Below are positions 1-8,044 of a DNA stretch of 64,000 bases, piece by piece (positions within the stretch are counted from its first letter, which is position 1; each line of letters opens with the position of its first letter). This stretch comes from an uncultured Clostridium sp. (lineage in GTDB: Bacteria > Bacillota > Clostridia > Lachnospirales > Lachnospiraceae), in contig CAMMNN010000012.1 of assembly GCA_946498245.1 (NCBI GenBank), forward strand, positions 1-64,000, read 5' to 3'. The position numbers and the translations under genes were made by a program. Under the pieces are notes generated by a model. The model saw only the letters and a list, made by a program, of their open reading frames with translations, was not told the DNA's origin and did not search any database.

Positions 1-24
1 AACCATAAATTCGACAGCAAAATC

Positions 25-150
25 TTACATATCTATTTTCTTATCAGAAAGATTTGCTTTCAAAGACACAAAAATTTTTACAGCCTCGCGGACTTTCCGG
101 CTTTTGATGTGAGGTATGATACCTTTTTGATACTTAAAATTTTAAAATTC
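25..150 (-). pseudogene. Decayed coding fragment at window edge
   Basis: On the minus strand a short open stretch (…KGIIPHIKSRKVREAVKIF…) runs to a stop at 25-27. It has no start codon of its own and lies in a different frame from the open stretch just upstream (134-436), so the two may be one gene broken by a frameshift. Charged and helical in character, but I do not recognise the family. Low confidence. Confidence 0.25.
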
Positions 151-436
151 CATGACATAGCTCTTTAAAGCCTTGATCTTTATAAACATTATTTAATATT
201 TTGCGTTGATTAAAGTTAAGCATGTAATCTATTATTTCATTTAAACGGTCACCTAACAATGGAGATTTTATAATTTGTAAAATCTGTGCAGCATTCTGGA
301 TTCTAACGCTCGTTCCACTATAAATTGAAACAAAATGTGCTTTTAGTAGTATAAGCAATATTTGCACTTGTTCTTTAGAGAGCAACTTAAAAAATGAATA
401 AAGTGTTATTTTTAGGAACACGATAGCCGGATTCAT
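134..436 (-). pseudogene. Unrecognised AT-rich open frame, probable gene remnant
   Basis: An open stretch of about 100 codons whose 5' end overlaps the truncated XRE regulator in another frame. The apparent start codon lies inside that regulator and has no ribosome site, so the N-terminal residues are probably not real. The body (…SKEQVQILLILLKAHF…) looks like helical protein sequence rather than noise. It may be the tail of a gene fused to the regulator by deletion. Function unknown. Confidence 0.3.
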
Positions 437-539
437 ATTGTGCTACACGAACATCAGCGTTGCGCTCCTCATATCCTAGCTTCAAGGCTAGTTCCCGTTG
501 CGTTAATCCGATTCTCTTAATTCGTTCTCCCAGTATCAT
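387..539 (-). pseudogene. Truncated XRE-family helix-turn-helix regulator
   Basis: Begins at an ATG (539-537) behind a purine-rich ribosome site and encodes about 50 residues: MILGERIKRI, then LTQRELALKLGY, then an AQYESG motif. This is the Cro/C1-type HTH opening familiar from regulators of conjugative elements. The family normally has 65-120 residues or more. Here the frame stops right after the recognition region (…RVPKNNTLFIF). The linker between the first helix and LTQREL is also shorter than usual, suggesting an internal deletion. Probably a non-functional remnant of an element regulator. Confidence 0.55.
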
Positions 540-561
540 AATCCTGCGCCTTTTCTGAAAA

Positions 562-915
562 TTATATAGATAGCAATAAACATACAGCGTGGCAGACTGC
601 CATAATAAACGGTCCAACTATACGCATTTTACTTTTTATAACGATACCGATAATACAGTCAACTATCTGTACTATCAGCATTGCCATTGTAGCAACGAAT
701 AAAATAGTAGGTGCATTTCTGCATATAGGAATGACTGCGGCACACGTTAAAGCAAGGCTTCTGGCGAACATATACAGGGCATTTGTCCTACTGGTTTCTG
801 TTTCTGCTATGACTGCTCCTATTGAGAAACAAACGCCCAGAACGGCACTGATTAGTGTTGTGTATGCGTTTATATAGTATATCAATGTCTGGCCTCCCGC
901 CATAGCATAATCCAT
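562..915 (-). CDS. Small multi-pass membrane protein, unknown function
   Basis: About 117 residues with four predicted transmembrane segments: near YYINAYTTLISAVLGVCFSI, MFARSLALTCAAVIPI, ILFVATMAMLIVQIVDCIIG and FIMAVCHAVCLLLSI. The start used (915) has a purine-rich AAAGGA about 12 bases upstream; an ATG at 903 is an alternative. The 5' end overlaps the end of the GNAT gene by 34 bases in another frame, so the two are probably co-transcribed and coupled. No family recognised. Confidence 0.6.
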   Translation of the reverse strand: MDYAMAGGQTLIYYINAYTTLISAVLGVCFSIGAVIAETETSRTNALYMFARSLALTCAAVIPICRNAPTILFVATMAMLIVQIVDCIIGIVIKSKMRIVGPFIMAVCHAVCLLLSI

Positions 916-1364
916 TCGTCTCTGTTTTCCTTTATAATTTCGAATCCCATTTTTCGATACATTTCCGCCGCATAATTAGCTTTTTGAACAGAAAGCGAAA
1001 CACGTTTATAACCATGTGTTTTTAACAAAGACAGCATTTCTTTCATCATATTGGTTCCTATCCCCTGGCCTCTGTATTCTTTATACAGAGAGATTGCAAG
1101 GGAGGGAGTTTCTTCATCAGTATGTCCGTAATCGTTCATAATGCGTACCCAAACAGCACCAACAATTTTCCCCTCAACTTCTGCAACTAATGCAAAATCA
1201 TCTTTTAACGCTCCGAAACGCTCTATATAAATTTGCAATTCGGGAGAAGCGATAATACTTTTCGGCAACGGCTCTATACCGTCTGGAATAAAAATAGCTT
1301 CGTATAAAAAATCATTCAGCAGTGGATATTCCTCCACTGTCATTTCCCGTATCGTATATTCCAT
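882..1364 (-). CDS. GNAT family N-acetyltransferase
   Basis: 160 residues, the normal size for a single-domain GCN5-related acetyltransferase. Acetyl-CoA-binding motif A is visible as SLYKEYRGQGIGTNMM (Q/RxxGxG/A), followed by a motif-B helix and a C-terminal YRKMGFEIIKENRDEW strand. A good ribosome site (GGGAGGG) lies about 8 bases before the ATG at 1364. The substrate cannot be told from sequence; relatives acetylate amino groups of proteins, polyamines or antibiotics. It is transcribed with the small membrane protein downstream and divergently from the AraC-ClpP pair. Confidence 0.85.
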   Translation of the reverse strand: MEYTIREMTVEEYPLLNDFLYEAIFIPDGIEPLPKSIIASPELQIYIERFGALKDDFALVAEVEGKIVGAVWVRIMNDYGHTDEETPSLAISLYKEYRGQGIGTNMMKEMLSLLKTHGYKRVSLSVQKANYAAEMYRKMGFEIIKENRDEWIMLWREARH

Positions 1365-1756
1365 AAATCCCTCCCGTGAAAAAGTCTATCCCGTTTCCTA
1401 CATTGTAGCATACCTAAAATAATACGGTAACAAAAACTTATCAAAAATGCTAAAGTTAATAAAAAAGCTAAGTCATCAAAAATAAGAAAAAGTATCAACG
1501 ATTATTTGACTCATGTGCTGTAAAGTGAGGGTAAAGTTTTTGTAGGAAAAATAAAGAGATAAAAGAAGAAAGCAGGCTTTTATATTATTAAAGACAAATT
1601 TTTTGAAGATATGGCAGAAACGTATCTTAAAGGAAATAAGGCAGGAAACAGACCGCATTATAACTGCTTTAAAATCTGGTACCAAAATAGCATTTTTTAT
1701 TAAGACATATCCCCCTAAACTTGCTATAATGGTTAGGAATGGAAGGAAGGTATGCA
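1365..1756. other. AT-rich divergent intergenic region
   Basis: About 390 bases between the GNAT gene (minus) and the AraC gene (plus). A candidate minus-strand -10 (TACAAT, 1407-1402) serves the GNAT gene and a plus-strand promoter at 1702-1730 serves AraC-ClpP. The rest is AT-rich with short purine runs and no coding stretch I would support. Confidence 0.4.
1702..1730 (+). promoter_or_regulatory. Probable sigma-70 promoter of araC-clpP
   Basis: AAGACA (1702-1707) and a perfect TATAAT (1725-1730) separated by 17 bases, 27 bases before the AraC start codon. Confidence 0.5.
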
Positions 1757-2176
1757 ATGAAAGAACAAAAAGAAGTTGTCAAGAAAGTCATAGACTATAT
1801 CGAGCAAAATATAGAAAAAGAAATCGACTTAGATAGTATATCAAAAAGCATTGGCTATTCTAAATTCCACCTTAATCGAGTTTTTGCAGACCAGACAGGA
1901 ATTACAATTTATAAATATTTGCAAAACCGCAGACTTACGATTGCGGCTGAAAAATTGGTCAAAACTGATAAACCAATAACACAAATTGCATATGAAGCCG
2001 GATATGATACACAACAGGCATTTTCCTTTGCTTTTAAACAACTATATTTATATCCGCCTAAAACTTATAGGAATATTGGAATCTTTTTGCCGAAGCAAAG
2101 CAGAATTTCTATGTACCATTCTTGTATGCCCCAATATTACAAATTTATTGCAGAAATCAAGGAGATTGCAGCATGA
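1757..2176 (+). CDS. AraC-family regulator consisting mainly of the DNA-binding domain
   Basis: About 139 residues starting at the ATG behind GGAAGG. The first 110 residues form the classic double [22 protein letters not shown], then [13 protein letters not shown], then a second unit with [24 protein letters not shown]. After PKTYRN the protein ends in a short tail of about 30 residues instead of the effector-binding domain of about 150 residues seen in MarA/Rob-type relatives with a ligand domain. Its stop codon overlaps the ATG of clpP (ATGA, 2173-2176), so translation is coupled. It probably controls this operon, but no ligand can be inferred. Confidence 0.85.
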   Translation: MKEQKEVVKKVIDYIEQNIEKEIDLDSISKSIGYSKFHLNRVFADQTGITIYKYLQNRRLTIAAEKLVKTDKPITQIAYEAGYDTQQAFSFAFKQLYLYPPKTYRNIGIFLPKQSRISMYHSCMPQYYKFIAEIKEIAA

Positions 2177-2766
2177 GTACGATTCCTTATGTTATTGAAC
2201 AGACCAGCCGTGGAGAAAGGAGTTATGATATTTTTTCGCGGTTACTGTCCGACAGAATTATTTTTTTGGGAGAAGAAGTCAGTGATACTTCTGCCAGTTT
2301 AATTATAGCACAAATGCTCTTTTTAGAAGCACAAGACCCGGATAAAGATATACAACTTTATATCAATAGTCCTGGAGGTTCGGTAACAGCAGGATTTGCA
2401 ATTTATGATACTATGCAGTATATCAAGTGTGATGTTTCTACAATATGCGTAGGACTTGCCGCAAGTTTTGGAGCTTTTTTATTGGCGGGTGGCGCACATG
2501 GAAAACGTATGGCATTAACTAATTCGGAAATTATGATACATCAACCAGCCATACATGGTAATGGTATTCAAGGACAAGCCAGTGATATACGAATAATGTC
2601 AGAACATATACAAAAAAATAAACAGAGATTAAATCGCATTCTAGCTGAAAACACAGGACGTAGTATTAAAGAGATTGAAAGAGATACAGACAGAGATAAT
2701 TTTATGAGTGCAGACGAAGCCTTAGAGTATGGTTTGATTGATTCTGTTATCTCAAAAAGAAAATAG
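2173..2766 (+). CDS. clpP: ClpP-type serine protease subunit (accessory copy)
   Basis: 197 residues, standard ClpP length. The catalytic triad is present: Ser in [11 protein letters not shown], His in MIHQP, Asp in [20 protein letters not shown]. The [20 protein letters not shown] strand and oxyanion region are intact, so this should be an active tetradecamer-forming peptidase working with a Clp/Hsp100 unfoldase. No clpX, clpC or trigger-factor gene is adjacent; housekeeping clpP normally sits next to tig and clpX. The AT-rich composition and coupling to an AraC regulator point to an accessory paralogue, perhaps acquired. A terminator follows. Confidence 0.9.
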   Translation: MSTIPYVIEQTSRGERSYDIFSRLLSDRIIFLGEEVSDTSASLIIAQMLFLEAQDPDKDIQLYINSPGGSVTAGFAIYDTMQYIKCDVSTICVGLAASFGAFLLAGGAHGKRMALTNSEIMIHQPAIHGNGIQGQASDIRIMSEHIQKNKQRLNRILAENTGRSIKEIERDTDRDNFMSADEALEYGLIDSVISKRK

Positions 2767-2786
2767 CATATAGCAATGATATTCAA

Positions 2787-2921
2787 AAGGGGGACAGTCG
2801 AAGTGCTGTTTCCCTCTTATTATATAAAAAGGAATTACCATTTCCAAGCGCCGGAGCCGGACGAGAATACATACTGAACCTTTGCCGTGATACCGTCTTG
2901 AAAGCTGTTTGGAAAAAATAA
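2787..2921 (+). pseudogene. Possible 3' remnant of a gene
   Basis: An open stretch without a start ends in …LPFPSAGAGREYILNLCRD… and a TAA at 2919-2921. The text looks protein-like (GAGREYILNLC) but I cannot assign it. Its first part runs through the clpP terminator hairpin. Treat as a weak relic. Confidence 0.2.
2788..2821 (+). terminator. Rho-independent terminator after clpP
   Basis: AGGGGGACAG (2788-2797) pairs with CTGTTTCCCT (about 2806-2815), with two G-U pairs and an 8-base loop, and is followed by a T-containing run. It lies 21 bases past the clpP stop. Confidence 0.6.
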
Positions 2922-3237
2922 TTATTTTTGTACACATCTGAAAGATACAATGGAAATTGCCCTTTGATTTCTGGTGGCAAAGCCCCTGTTCATGTGTTAA
3001 AATCAAGATATGCGATAAGAACACAATGTAAGGGATTATATTTCTTATAGGCAGGCAAGGAGTCCGACAAACTTTCGTAAGTTGATAGTGTGCCAGTTTG
3101 TCAGGATACAAGGGGGTTACTATCAACTGAAATTTAGCCGGCCCTGACCACTGGTGTAAAAGAAGATGGCCGGAACTCTAAAAGGGATACAACGGGAAGC
3201 AGAGACAGTTTAGGCCATAATACAGGAGATTATTTTT
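2822..3237. other. Gene-free structured stretch
   Basis: Roughly 415 bases between clpP and the next reading frame. It holds the tail of a possible gene remnant, the interlaced inverted repeats at 3066-3128, a GC-rich inverted repeat at 3138-3173 and a short palindrome (ACCA-c-TGGT, 3147-3155). I see no convincing gene. Confidence 0.4.
3066..3128. repeat. Two interlaced perfect inverted repeats (pseudoknot-like topology)
   Basis: Arm A GACAAACT (3066-3073) pairs with AGTTTGTC (3095-3102). Arm B AGTTGATAGT (3080-3089) pairs with ACTATCAACT (3119-3128). The order A-B-A'-B' means the stems interlock, as in an H-type pseudoknot. A third hairpin, AACTT-tcgt-AAGTT (3070-3083), competes with both. 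Immediately downstream CCGGCC (3138-3143) pairs with GGCCGG (3168-3173). The stretch lies between an accessory gene cluster and chromosomal genes. Possible identities are a structured RNA, a transfer origin, or an element end; no cognate protein is in the window. Confidence 0.55.
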
Positions 3238-3374
3238 ATGAGTTATGATACAATGCGCCCCATTGAAGGAAATTGGAGGCGGCCATTACGTTAGAGGATC
3301 TTTCAGACTTCAGTACAGATCTTCAGGAAAGTATGACATGGATTATGAAACGTTCAAAAGGACAAAACGACTAA
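3238..3374 (+). pseudogene. Short frameshifted reading frame, unrecognised
   Basis: A good start (ACAGGAGA upstream of ATG 3238) opens a peptide beginning MSYDTMRPIEGNW that stops at 3294. A second frame, open from 3273 to 3374, reads …AITLEDLSDFSTDLQESM… and looks like real protein. Joining them needs one frameshift near 3273. It lies directly upstream of the 592-residue protein and could be its broken operon partner. No family recognised. Confidence 0.35.
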
Positions 3375-3410
3375 GGATGTACATTGCTAATGTATTAAAG
3401 GAGAGGGACA

Positions 3411-5189
3411 ATGAATTTACGGAAATTTCTGCTCCAGGTGGACGCGTTAACGGAGCAAATGACAGCGGATCAACTGAAAGCGGTTATTCATGAAAATGGG
3501 CGGCTATTATCGGAAGCAAAGCGCTCGGACTATTTGGACAGGCTAAAGTTATTTTTATCAGAACCTCAGTCTGGAACAGTGAATGAGGCTGAGAAAAAAT
3601 TGAAAATAGCTGAGGAATTTAAAAAAGAATGTGTCAGGCTCCAAAAGGAAATCTGTAAAATTGAAGAAGGTGAGTTATGCATCGAGAGCGAACCTAATTA
3701 TGAATACAATGAGTGGGGTGACAGTGATGACGAAGAAGTCTTTTTTTCAGATCCCCATGGAGTTGGAGATGTTATTGAAGACGCATGTAAGTATGTTCAT
3801 AAATGCGTTGATTGCGAAGAATATACATATGGATATAAAATTGCAGAGCGGCTGATTGGACTGGAAATATGTGTTGCAGCCGATGAGTGGGATTGTTATG
3901 AGCCTCTTTCCCTTGCAGAGCTGGAATCTCATGACTTACTCAATGTTGATTATGAGCAGATGGTAATTGACGGATTATATCTGGCATACCAGGCGAATAA
4001 TCTGGCTGATCGGGCCGAAGCGTTATACAGGATGATTGAAAACTCACATCTGAGGAATATGACCTTGGAGAGAGTGATGCAAAACGGGGAGGAACTGGCA
4101 GACATTACAGAGTTTCTTCCGGTCTGGACTGCGTATCTCGGGAAAATCCCAACGCGCTATGCCCAAAATTTTTTAAAAGAAGCTTTGGAACTGGCAGAGG
4201 ATCCGGAGATTTTGCTGAGTCATGCGCGGCAGTTTTGTGAACAGCATCCGGCATTGTATGAGCAGTATCTGGATTCTGTGTGGAACACAGAGGACAGCGG
4301 GGAGCTATTTTCTGTTGGTAATGAGGCGCTGGAAAAAATAAGTGTGAAATATGTTGTGCGGAGCAGAATCGCTAAGCGATTAAGCCTTCTGGCATTAGAG
4401 AATGGGAAAAAAGCCGAAGCGGAGAAATATTGGCTGGAGGTATTTCGTTCAGAAACAACGGTGGCAAATTATATGAGGCTATTCTTAGAGAGTTCGGACG
4501 GCAATGTATTTTCAGATGAGATTAGACAGATTTACCACAGCATGTATAAAACAGCGGGAAGCAGCAGCTCTGCGTATGTGCAGGACGGAGAATTAAAAAT
4601 CAACCGCCCTCGTTCAGAAACGGTATCTATGCTTGCCTTTTTAGGCGGTGAATTTCAGTATGTAAAAGAACATGTGATGAATGTTAAGAATGCTTTGGGC
4701 TGGAGTTCTACGTTTATGAAATGCGGTCTGGCTGCTTTCTTATTGCTTTTGCTGGAAAACGGCAAATTGGAAACAGGCGGCAGGGAGATGTGCAGAAGAA
4801 TTGTCACGGCAGTAAATTTTGATAAGAATGAATATCAGTTAGGGACAGACATACAAAATGACTGTACTTCGGAAACGTTGTTTTGGGAATGTTTCAAAAA
4901 GTGGAAAGAAACTTTTGAACTGAGCGAAGCCCAGAAACAGGAGTATATCCAGTGGATTGAGAAATTGATAAAGAAACGCGTAGCCGGAATTATGGAAGCC
5001 AGCAGGCGCAATTATTACGGAGAATGTGCGTCTTATATTGCGGCATTGGGAGAGGTTATGGAATCGCGGGGGCTGCAAGGGGCAAAACAGAGGATTTTTT
5101 TGGATTATAAAGAACTGTATTTCAGACGGAGATCTTTCCTTGCAGAGCTGAGAACATACGGAATGATTGATACAAGAAAGAGGGGGTGA
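3411..5189 (+). CDS. Large helical-repeat cytoplasmic protein, unknown function
   Basis: 592 residues starting after AGGAGAGGG. There is no signal peptide or membrane span. Residues 1-75 are helical and charged. An acidic patch (WGDSDDEEVFF) near residue 105 leads into a segment with KCVDCEEYTYGYKIAERL. The remainder consists of amphipathic helix pairs like TPR/HEAT-type solenoids (EALELAEDPEILLSHARQF, RIAKRLSLLALENGKKAEAEKYWLEVF). The helical part recalls the C-terminal half of some SWIM zinc-finger proteins, but no CxC…CxH SWIM motif is visible, so I leave it unassigned. A scaffolding role is plausible but unsupported. Confidence 0.75.
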   Translation: MNLRKFLLQVDALTEQMTADQLKAVIHENGRLLSEAKRSDYLDRLKLFLSEPQSGTVNEAEKKLKIAEEFKKECVRLQKEICKIEEGELCIESEPNYEYNEWGDSDDEEVFFSDPHGVGDVIEDACKYVHKCVDCEEYTYGYKIAERLIGLEICVAADEWDCYEPLSLAELESHDLLNVDYEQMVIDGLYLAYQANNLADRAEALYRMIENSHLRNMTLERVMQNGEELADITEFLPVWTAYLGKIPTRYAQNFLKEALELAEDPEILLSHARQFCEQHPALYEQYLDSVWNTEDSGELFSVGNEALEKISVKYVVRSRIAKRLSLLALENGKKAEAEKYWLEVFRSETTVANYMRLFLESSDGNVFSDEIRQIYHSMYKTAGSSSSAYVQDGELKINRPRSETVSMLAFLGGEFQYVKEHVMNVKNALGWSSTFMKCGLAAFLLLLLENGKLETGGREMCRRIVTAVNFDKNEYQLGTDIQNDCTSETLFWECFKKWKETFELSEAQKQEYIQWIEKLIKKRVAGIMEASRRNYYGECASYIAALGEVMESRGLQGAKQRIFLDYKELYFRRRSFLAELRTYGMIDTRKRG

Positions 5190-5292
5190 GAAATCCCGGA
5201 AGAACCCTCAACGAGAACCGGTTATAAAAGCTAAATGTATAGCATTATGGAAGTGAAAAAATGATAAAATCTGAAGCTGTGGGGTGACGATT

Positions 5293-5571
5293 ATGGAGTA
5301 CGAAGAATATATGAAACAAGGCTTAAATGGGAAGGCAACGCTAAAATTGATATTATGCGGTAATGTGGAATGTACAGAAGCTGGCAAAATAGGTGTTGTG
5401 TCAGTTGTATATGCTACAAACGATAAAAATTTGGCGGAGCAAAAAATACATGAATTGATAGCGGCTAATCCTGACAACTATTATATGGTTTACAGCGTGC
5501 CTTTAGATGTGGATTTGACAGAACTTACACATCATCCGTCTATAGAAATAACGAAAGAAGATTTACAGTAA
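5293..5571 (+). CDS. Small soluble protein, unknown function
   Basis: 92 residues from the ATG at 5293, with GGGGTGA just upstream; an in-frame GTG at 5284 is less likely. The mixed alpha/beta pattern (ATLKLILCGNVECTEAGKIG, VVSVVYATNDKNLAEQKI, NYYMVYSVPLDVDLTEL) suggests a compact single domain in which strands alternate with one helix. No motif assigned. It is followed by a terminator, so it ends its transcription unit. Confidence 0.65.
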   Translation: MEYEEYMKQGLNGKATLKLILCGNVECTEAGKIGVVSVVYATNDKNLAEQKIHELIAANPDNYYMVYSVPLDVDLTELTHHPSIEITKEDLQ

Positions 5572-5638
5572 GCGCTGTTTCAGTTCGCTGCGTGGCGATA
5601 CAGATAATTAGATGATTCACCATATCATAAAAAATACG

Positions 5639-5682
5639 GAAACGCCTTCTGGAAACCAATCCGTTTTCAGAGGGCGTTTTTG
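5639..5682 (+). terminator. Rho-independent terminator
   Basis: AAACGCCTTCTG pairs with CAGAGGGCGTTT (one G-U pair), extended by GAAA/TTTT-type pairs, and runs into a T tract. It separates the small protein at 5293-5571 from the mannoside locus. Confidence 0.8.
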
Positions 5683-5758
5683 TGCTGGTGGAAAACTGCT
5701 TGCTTGGAAAGCAGAGGCGGCAGGAGATCAATATTCTGAGAAAAACCTTAAAAAACTA

Positions 5759-5790
5759 TTGACAAACCGCTAAAAATGATTAAATATAGT
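5759..5790 (+). promoter_or_regulatory. Promoter of the GH36-lacI operon
   Basis: A perfect TTGACA (5759-5764) is followed 16-20 bases later by AT-rich -10 candidates (TAAATA 5781, TATAGT 5785). The region is overlapped by a 15-base direct repeat that may be the regulator site. Confidence 0.5.
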
Positions 5791-5819
5791 TAAAAAAAGA
5801 ACATTAAAAATGATTAAAT
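5771..5819. repeat. 15-base direct repeat overlapping the promoter (operator candidate)
   Basis: TAAAAATGATTAAAT occurs at 5771-5785 and again at 5805-5819, 34 bases apart, one copy over the -10 and one between promoter and gene. The position suits repression by one of the LacI proteins encoded downstream. Confidence 0.45.
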
Positions 5820-5838
5820 TAAGCGCGAGGTGTGTCAA

Positions 5839-8022
5839 ATGAAGATTGTTGCTGATGAGGGGAAACAGGTTTTTTTACTCCATACGGAGAACTCTACTTA
5901 TGGAATCGCTATTTTGGATAACCGTTATGTGGGACATTTGTATTATGGAAAACGTCTGGAGGATACGGATATTCGGTATCTGCTCCGGGAGGATGAGGCG
6001 CCGGGGACACCTTCGGTAAATCTTAGGGAGAAAGGGGCTTTTTTGGACTGTGCGCCTATGGAATATCCTGAAACCGGAATGGGAGACTACAGGGAAAGCG
6101 CTTTGTGCATCAGAAGCCAGGGGGGCTTTCGGGCCAGCGAGATGTTTTATGAGGGATATGAGATCCAAAAAGGAAAGCCTGGGCTGGAAGGGCTGCCTGC
6201 ATCCTGGGGGAACCAGGAAGACTGCATGACTTTGAAAATTTTTTGCAGGGATCAGACTCTGGGAATGAAAGTGACCCTTCTTTATTCAGTGTTTGCAGGC
6301 TCCGACGTTATTACACGCTCTGTTCTGGTGGAAAATCAGGGAAAAGAGGCATTTTACATAGAGAAGGTACTTTCTGCCTGCCTGGATATGGATGACAGGA
6401 ATTTTCAGGTTGTGGGGCTTTTTGGTTCCTGGGCCAGAGAACGGCATATTCAGCGTATGGAACTGGGATATGGGCGGCAGAACATTGCGTCCTTTAAGGG
6501 AGAGTCCAGCCATCAGGAACATCCCTTTATGGCTCTGGTAACGCCGGAAACCACCCAGGATACGGGAGAGGTTTTTGCGATGAACTTTGTTTATTCCGGA
6601 AATTTCATAGCCCAGGCGGAAAAAAGCCAGTTTGATTCCGTGAGAATGCTTATGGGGATTCATCCGGAAGGTTTTACCTGGAAGCTGGATCCCGGAGCAG
6701 CTTTTACAGCGCCGGAAACGGTACTGGTGTATTCAGATGAGGGACTTGGAAAGATGACCAGGACGTTCCATGATTTTTATCGGAATCATTTAATCAGAAG
6801 TCCCTATCTCCATGAGAAGCGGCCTATTTTGATTAACAATTGGGAGGCCACCTATTTTGATTTTGACGAGAAAAAGCTTCTGGAGATTGCTAAGGATGCC
6901 TCGGAGCTGGGAATCGAAATGCTGGTAATGGACGACGGATGGTTTGGAAAAAGAAATCTGGATGACAGCTCTCTGGGGGATTGGTATGTAAATGAAGAAA
7001 AGATAAAGGGCGGCCTTAATGCCCTGGTAGAAAACGTAAAGAAGCTGGGGATGAAGTTTGGAATCTGGGTAGAGCCGGAGATGATCTCACCGGAATCAGA
7101 ACTGTATCGGGAGCATCCGGATTGGGCCATCCAGATTCCCGGAAGGAGTATTACTCAAAGTCGGGCCCAGTACGTGCTTGATTTGTCCAGAGAAGAGGTG
7201 GTAGACGGGATTTACGAAAAAATAGCCGCAGTTTTGAGAAGCGCGGATATTTCTTACGTGAAATGGGACATGAACCGGCAGCTTTCTACAATGGGCAGCT
7301 TTGCTTTGCCGGAAGACCGCCAGGGAGAGCTGTATCACCGGTATATGCTGGGCGTGTACCGGATGCAGGAACGCCTGATTACAGATTTCCCCAATATCCT
7401 TCTGGAAAACTGTTCCGGCGGAGGCGCCCGGTTTGATGCGGGAATGCTTTATTACAGCCCCCAGATTTGGTGTTCTGACGATACCGACGCAATAGAACGT
7501 CTGGCTATTCAGGAGGGGACCGCCCTGCTGTATCCCGTGTCCTCCATGGGCGCCCATGTCAGCGTATGCCCAAATCATTCGGTAGGAAGAGTGACGCCTT
7601 TTGAAACCAGAGGAGATGTAGCCCTTCTGGGAACCTTTGGCTATGAACTGGATATTACAAAACTGTCCCGGGAAGAAAAGGAACTGGTAAAGAAACAGGT
7701 AGAAAAGTACCACAAATACAACGATCTTATCCGGGAAGGGGACTATTACCGCCTCGCATCCTTCAGAGAAAACGGGTATTATGACAGTTGGATGATTGTA
7801 GATAAGGATAAAAGTCAGGCAGTACTGTTCTATGTGCAAGTGCGGGCCAGAGCAAATGCAAAAAGCAGATTGCTGAGATTAAAGGGACTGGATTCCGAGC
7901 GGCGGTATGCTGCAGAAGGAAAGGAATATCAGGGCAGCACACTGCTGCAGGCAGGGATTCGGATTCCGGCGGAAATGGGAGATTTCAGGAGCCGGCTGGT
8001 GGAGATCCGTGAGATTGGATAA
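5839..8022 (+). CDS. GH36 alpha-galactosidase
   Basis: 727 residues from the ATG at 5839, nine bases after GCGAGG. It hydrolyses terminal alpha-1,6-galactose, here probably from galactomannan oligosaccharides. The family layout is present: N-terminal beta-supersandwich (1 to about 320), (beta/alpha)8 barrel starting near RPILINNWEATYFDFDE, and C-terminal beta domain. The catalytic nucleophile is Asp477 in YVKWDMNR; the acid/base lies in the CSDDTDAIER motif near 547. MDDGWFG and GIWVEPEMISPES are typical substrate-pocket motifs. There is no signal peptide, so it acts in the cytoplasm on imported sugars. It heads an operon with two LacI regulators. Confidence 0.95.
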   Translation: MKIVADEGKQVFLLHTENSTYGIAILDNRYVGHLYYGKRLEDTDIRYLLREDEAPGTPSVNLREKGAFLDCAPMEYPETGMGDYRESALCIRSQGGFRASEMFYEGYEIQKGKPGLEGLPASWGNQEDCMTLKIFCRDQTLGMKVTLLYSVFAGSDVITRSVLVENQGKEAFYIEKVLSACLDMDDRNFQVVGLFGSWARERHIQRMELGYGRQNIASFKGESSHQEHPFMALVTPETTQDTGEVFAMNFVYSGNFIAQAEKSQFDSVRMLMGIHPEGFTWKLDPGAAFTAPETVLVYSDEGLGKMTRTFHDFYRNHLIRSPYLHEKRPILINNWEATYFDFDEKKLLEIAKDASELGIEMLVMDDGWFGKRNLDDSSLGDWYVNEEKIKGGLNALVENVKKLGMKFGIWVEPEMISPESELYREHPDWAIQIPGRSITQSRAQYVLDLSREEVVDGIYEKIAAVLRSADISYVKWDMNRQLSTMGSFALPEDRQGELYHRYMLGVYRMQERLITDFPNILLENCSGGGARFDAGMLYYSPQIWCSDDTDAIERLAIQEGTALLYPVSSMGAHVSVCPNHSVGRVTPFETRGDVALLGTFGYELDITKLSREEKELVKKQVEKYHKYNDLIREGDYYRLASFRENGYYDSWMIVDKDKSQAVLFYVQVRARANAKSRLLRLKGLDSERRYAAEGKEYQGSTLLQAGIRIPAEMGDFRSRLVEIREIG

Positions 8023-8044
8023 AAACCGTAAGGAGAAGGCGTAG

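Noticed and set aside
2752-3126. 124-codon minus-strand frame after clpP
   Set aside because: It crosses the clpP terminator and the inverted-repeat region, has no ribosome site and no recognisable product.
3245-3493. 82-codon plus-strand frame overlapping the start of the 592-residue protein
   Set aside because: Its end is an out-of-frame reading of the following gene and its start lacks a ribosome site; the other two frames at 3238-3374 look more protein-like.
7096-7839. 247-codon minus-strand frame inside the GH36 gene
   Set aside because: The plus strand carries an unmistakable GH36 protein with catalytic motifs in the same stretch; the antisense product shows no family signal or start site.
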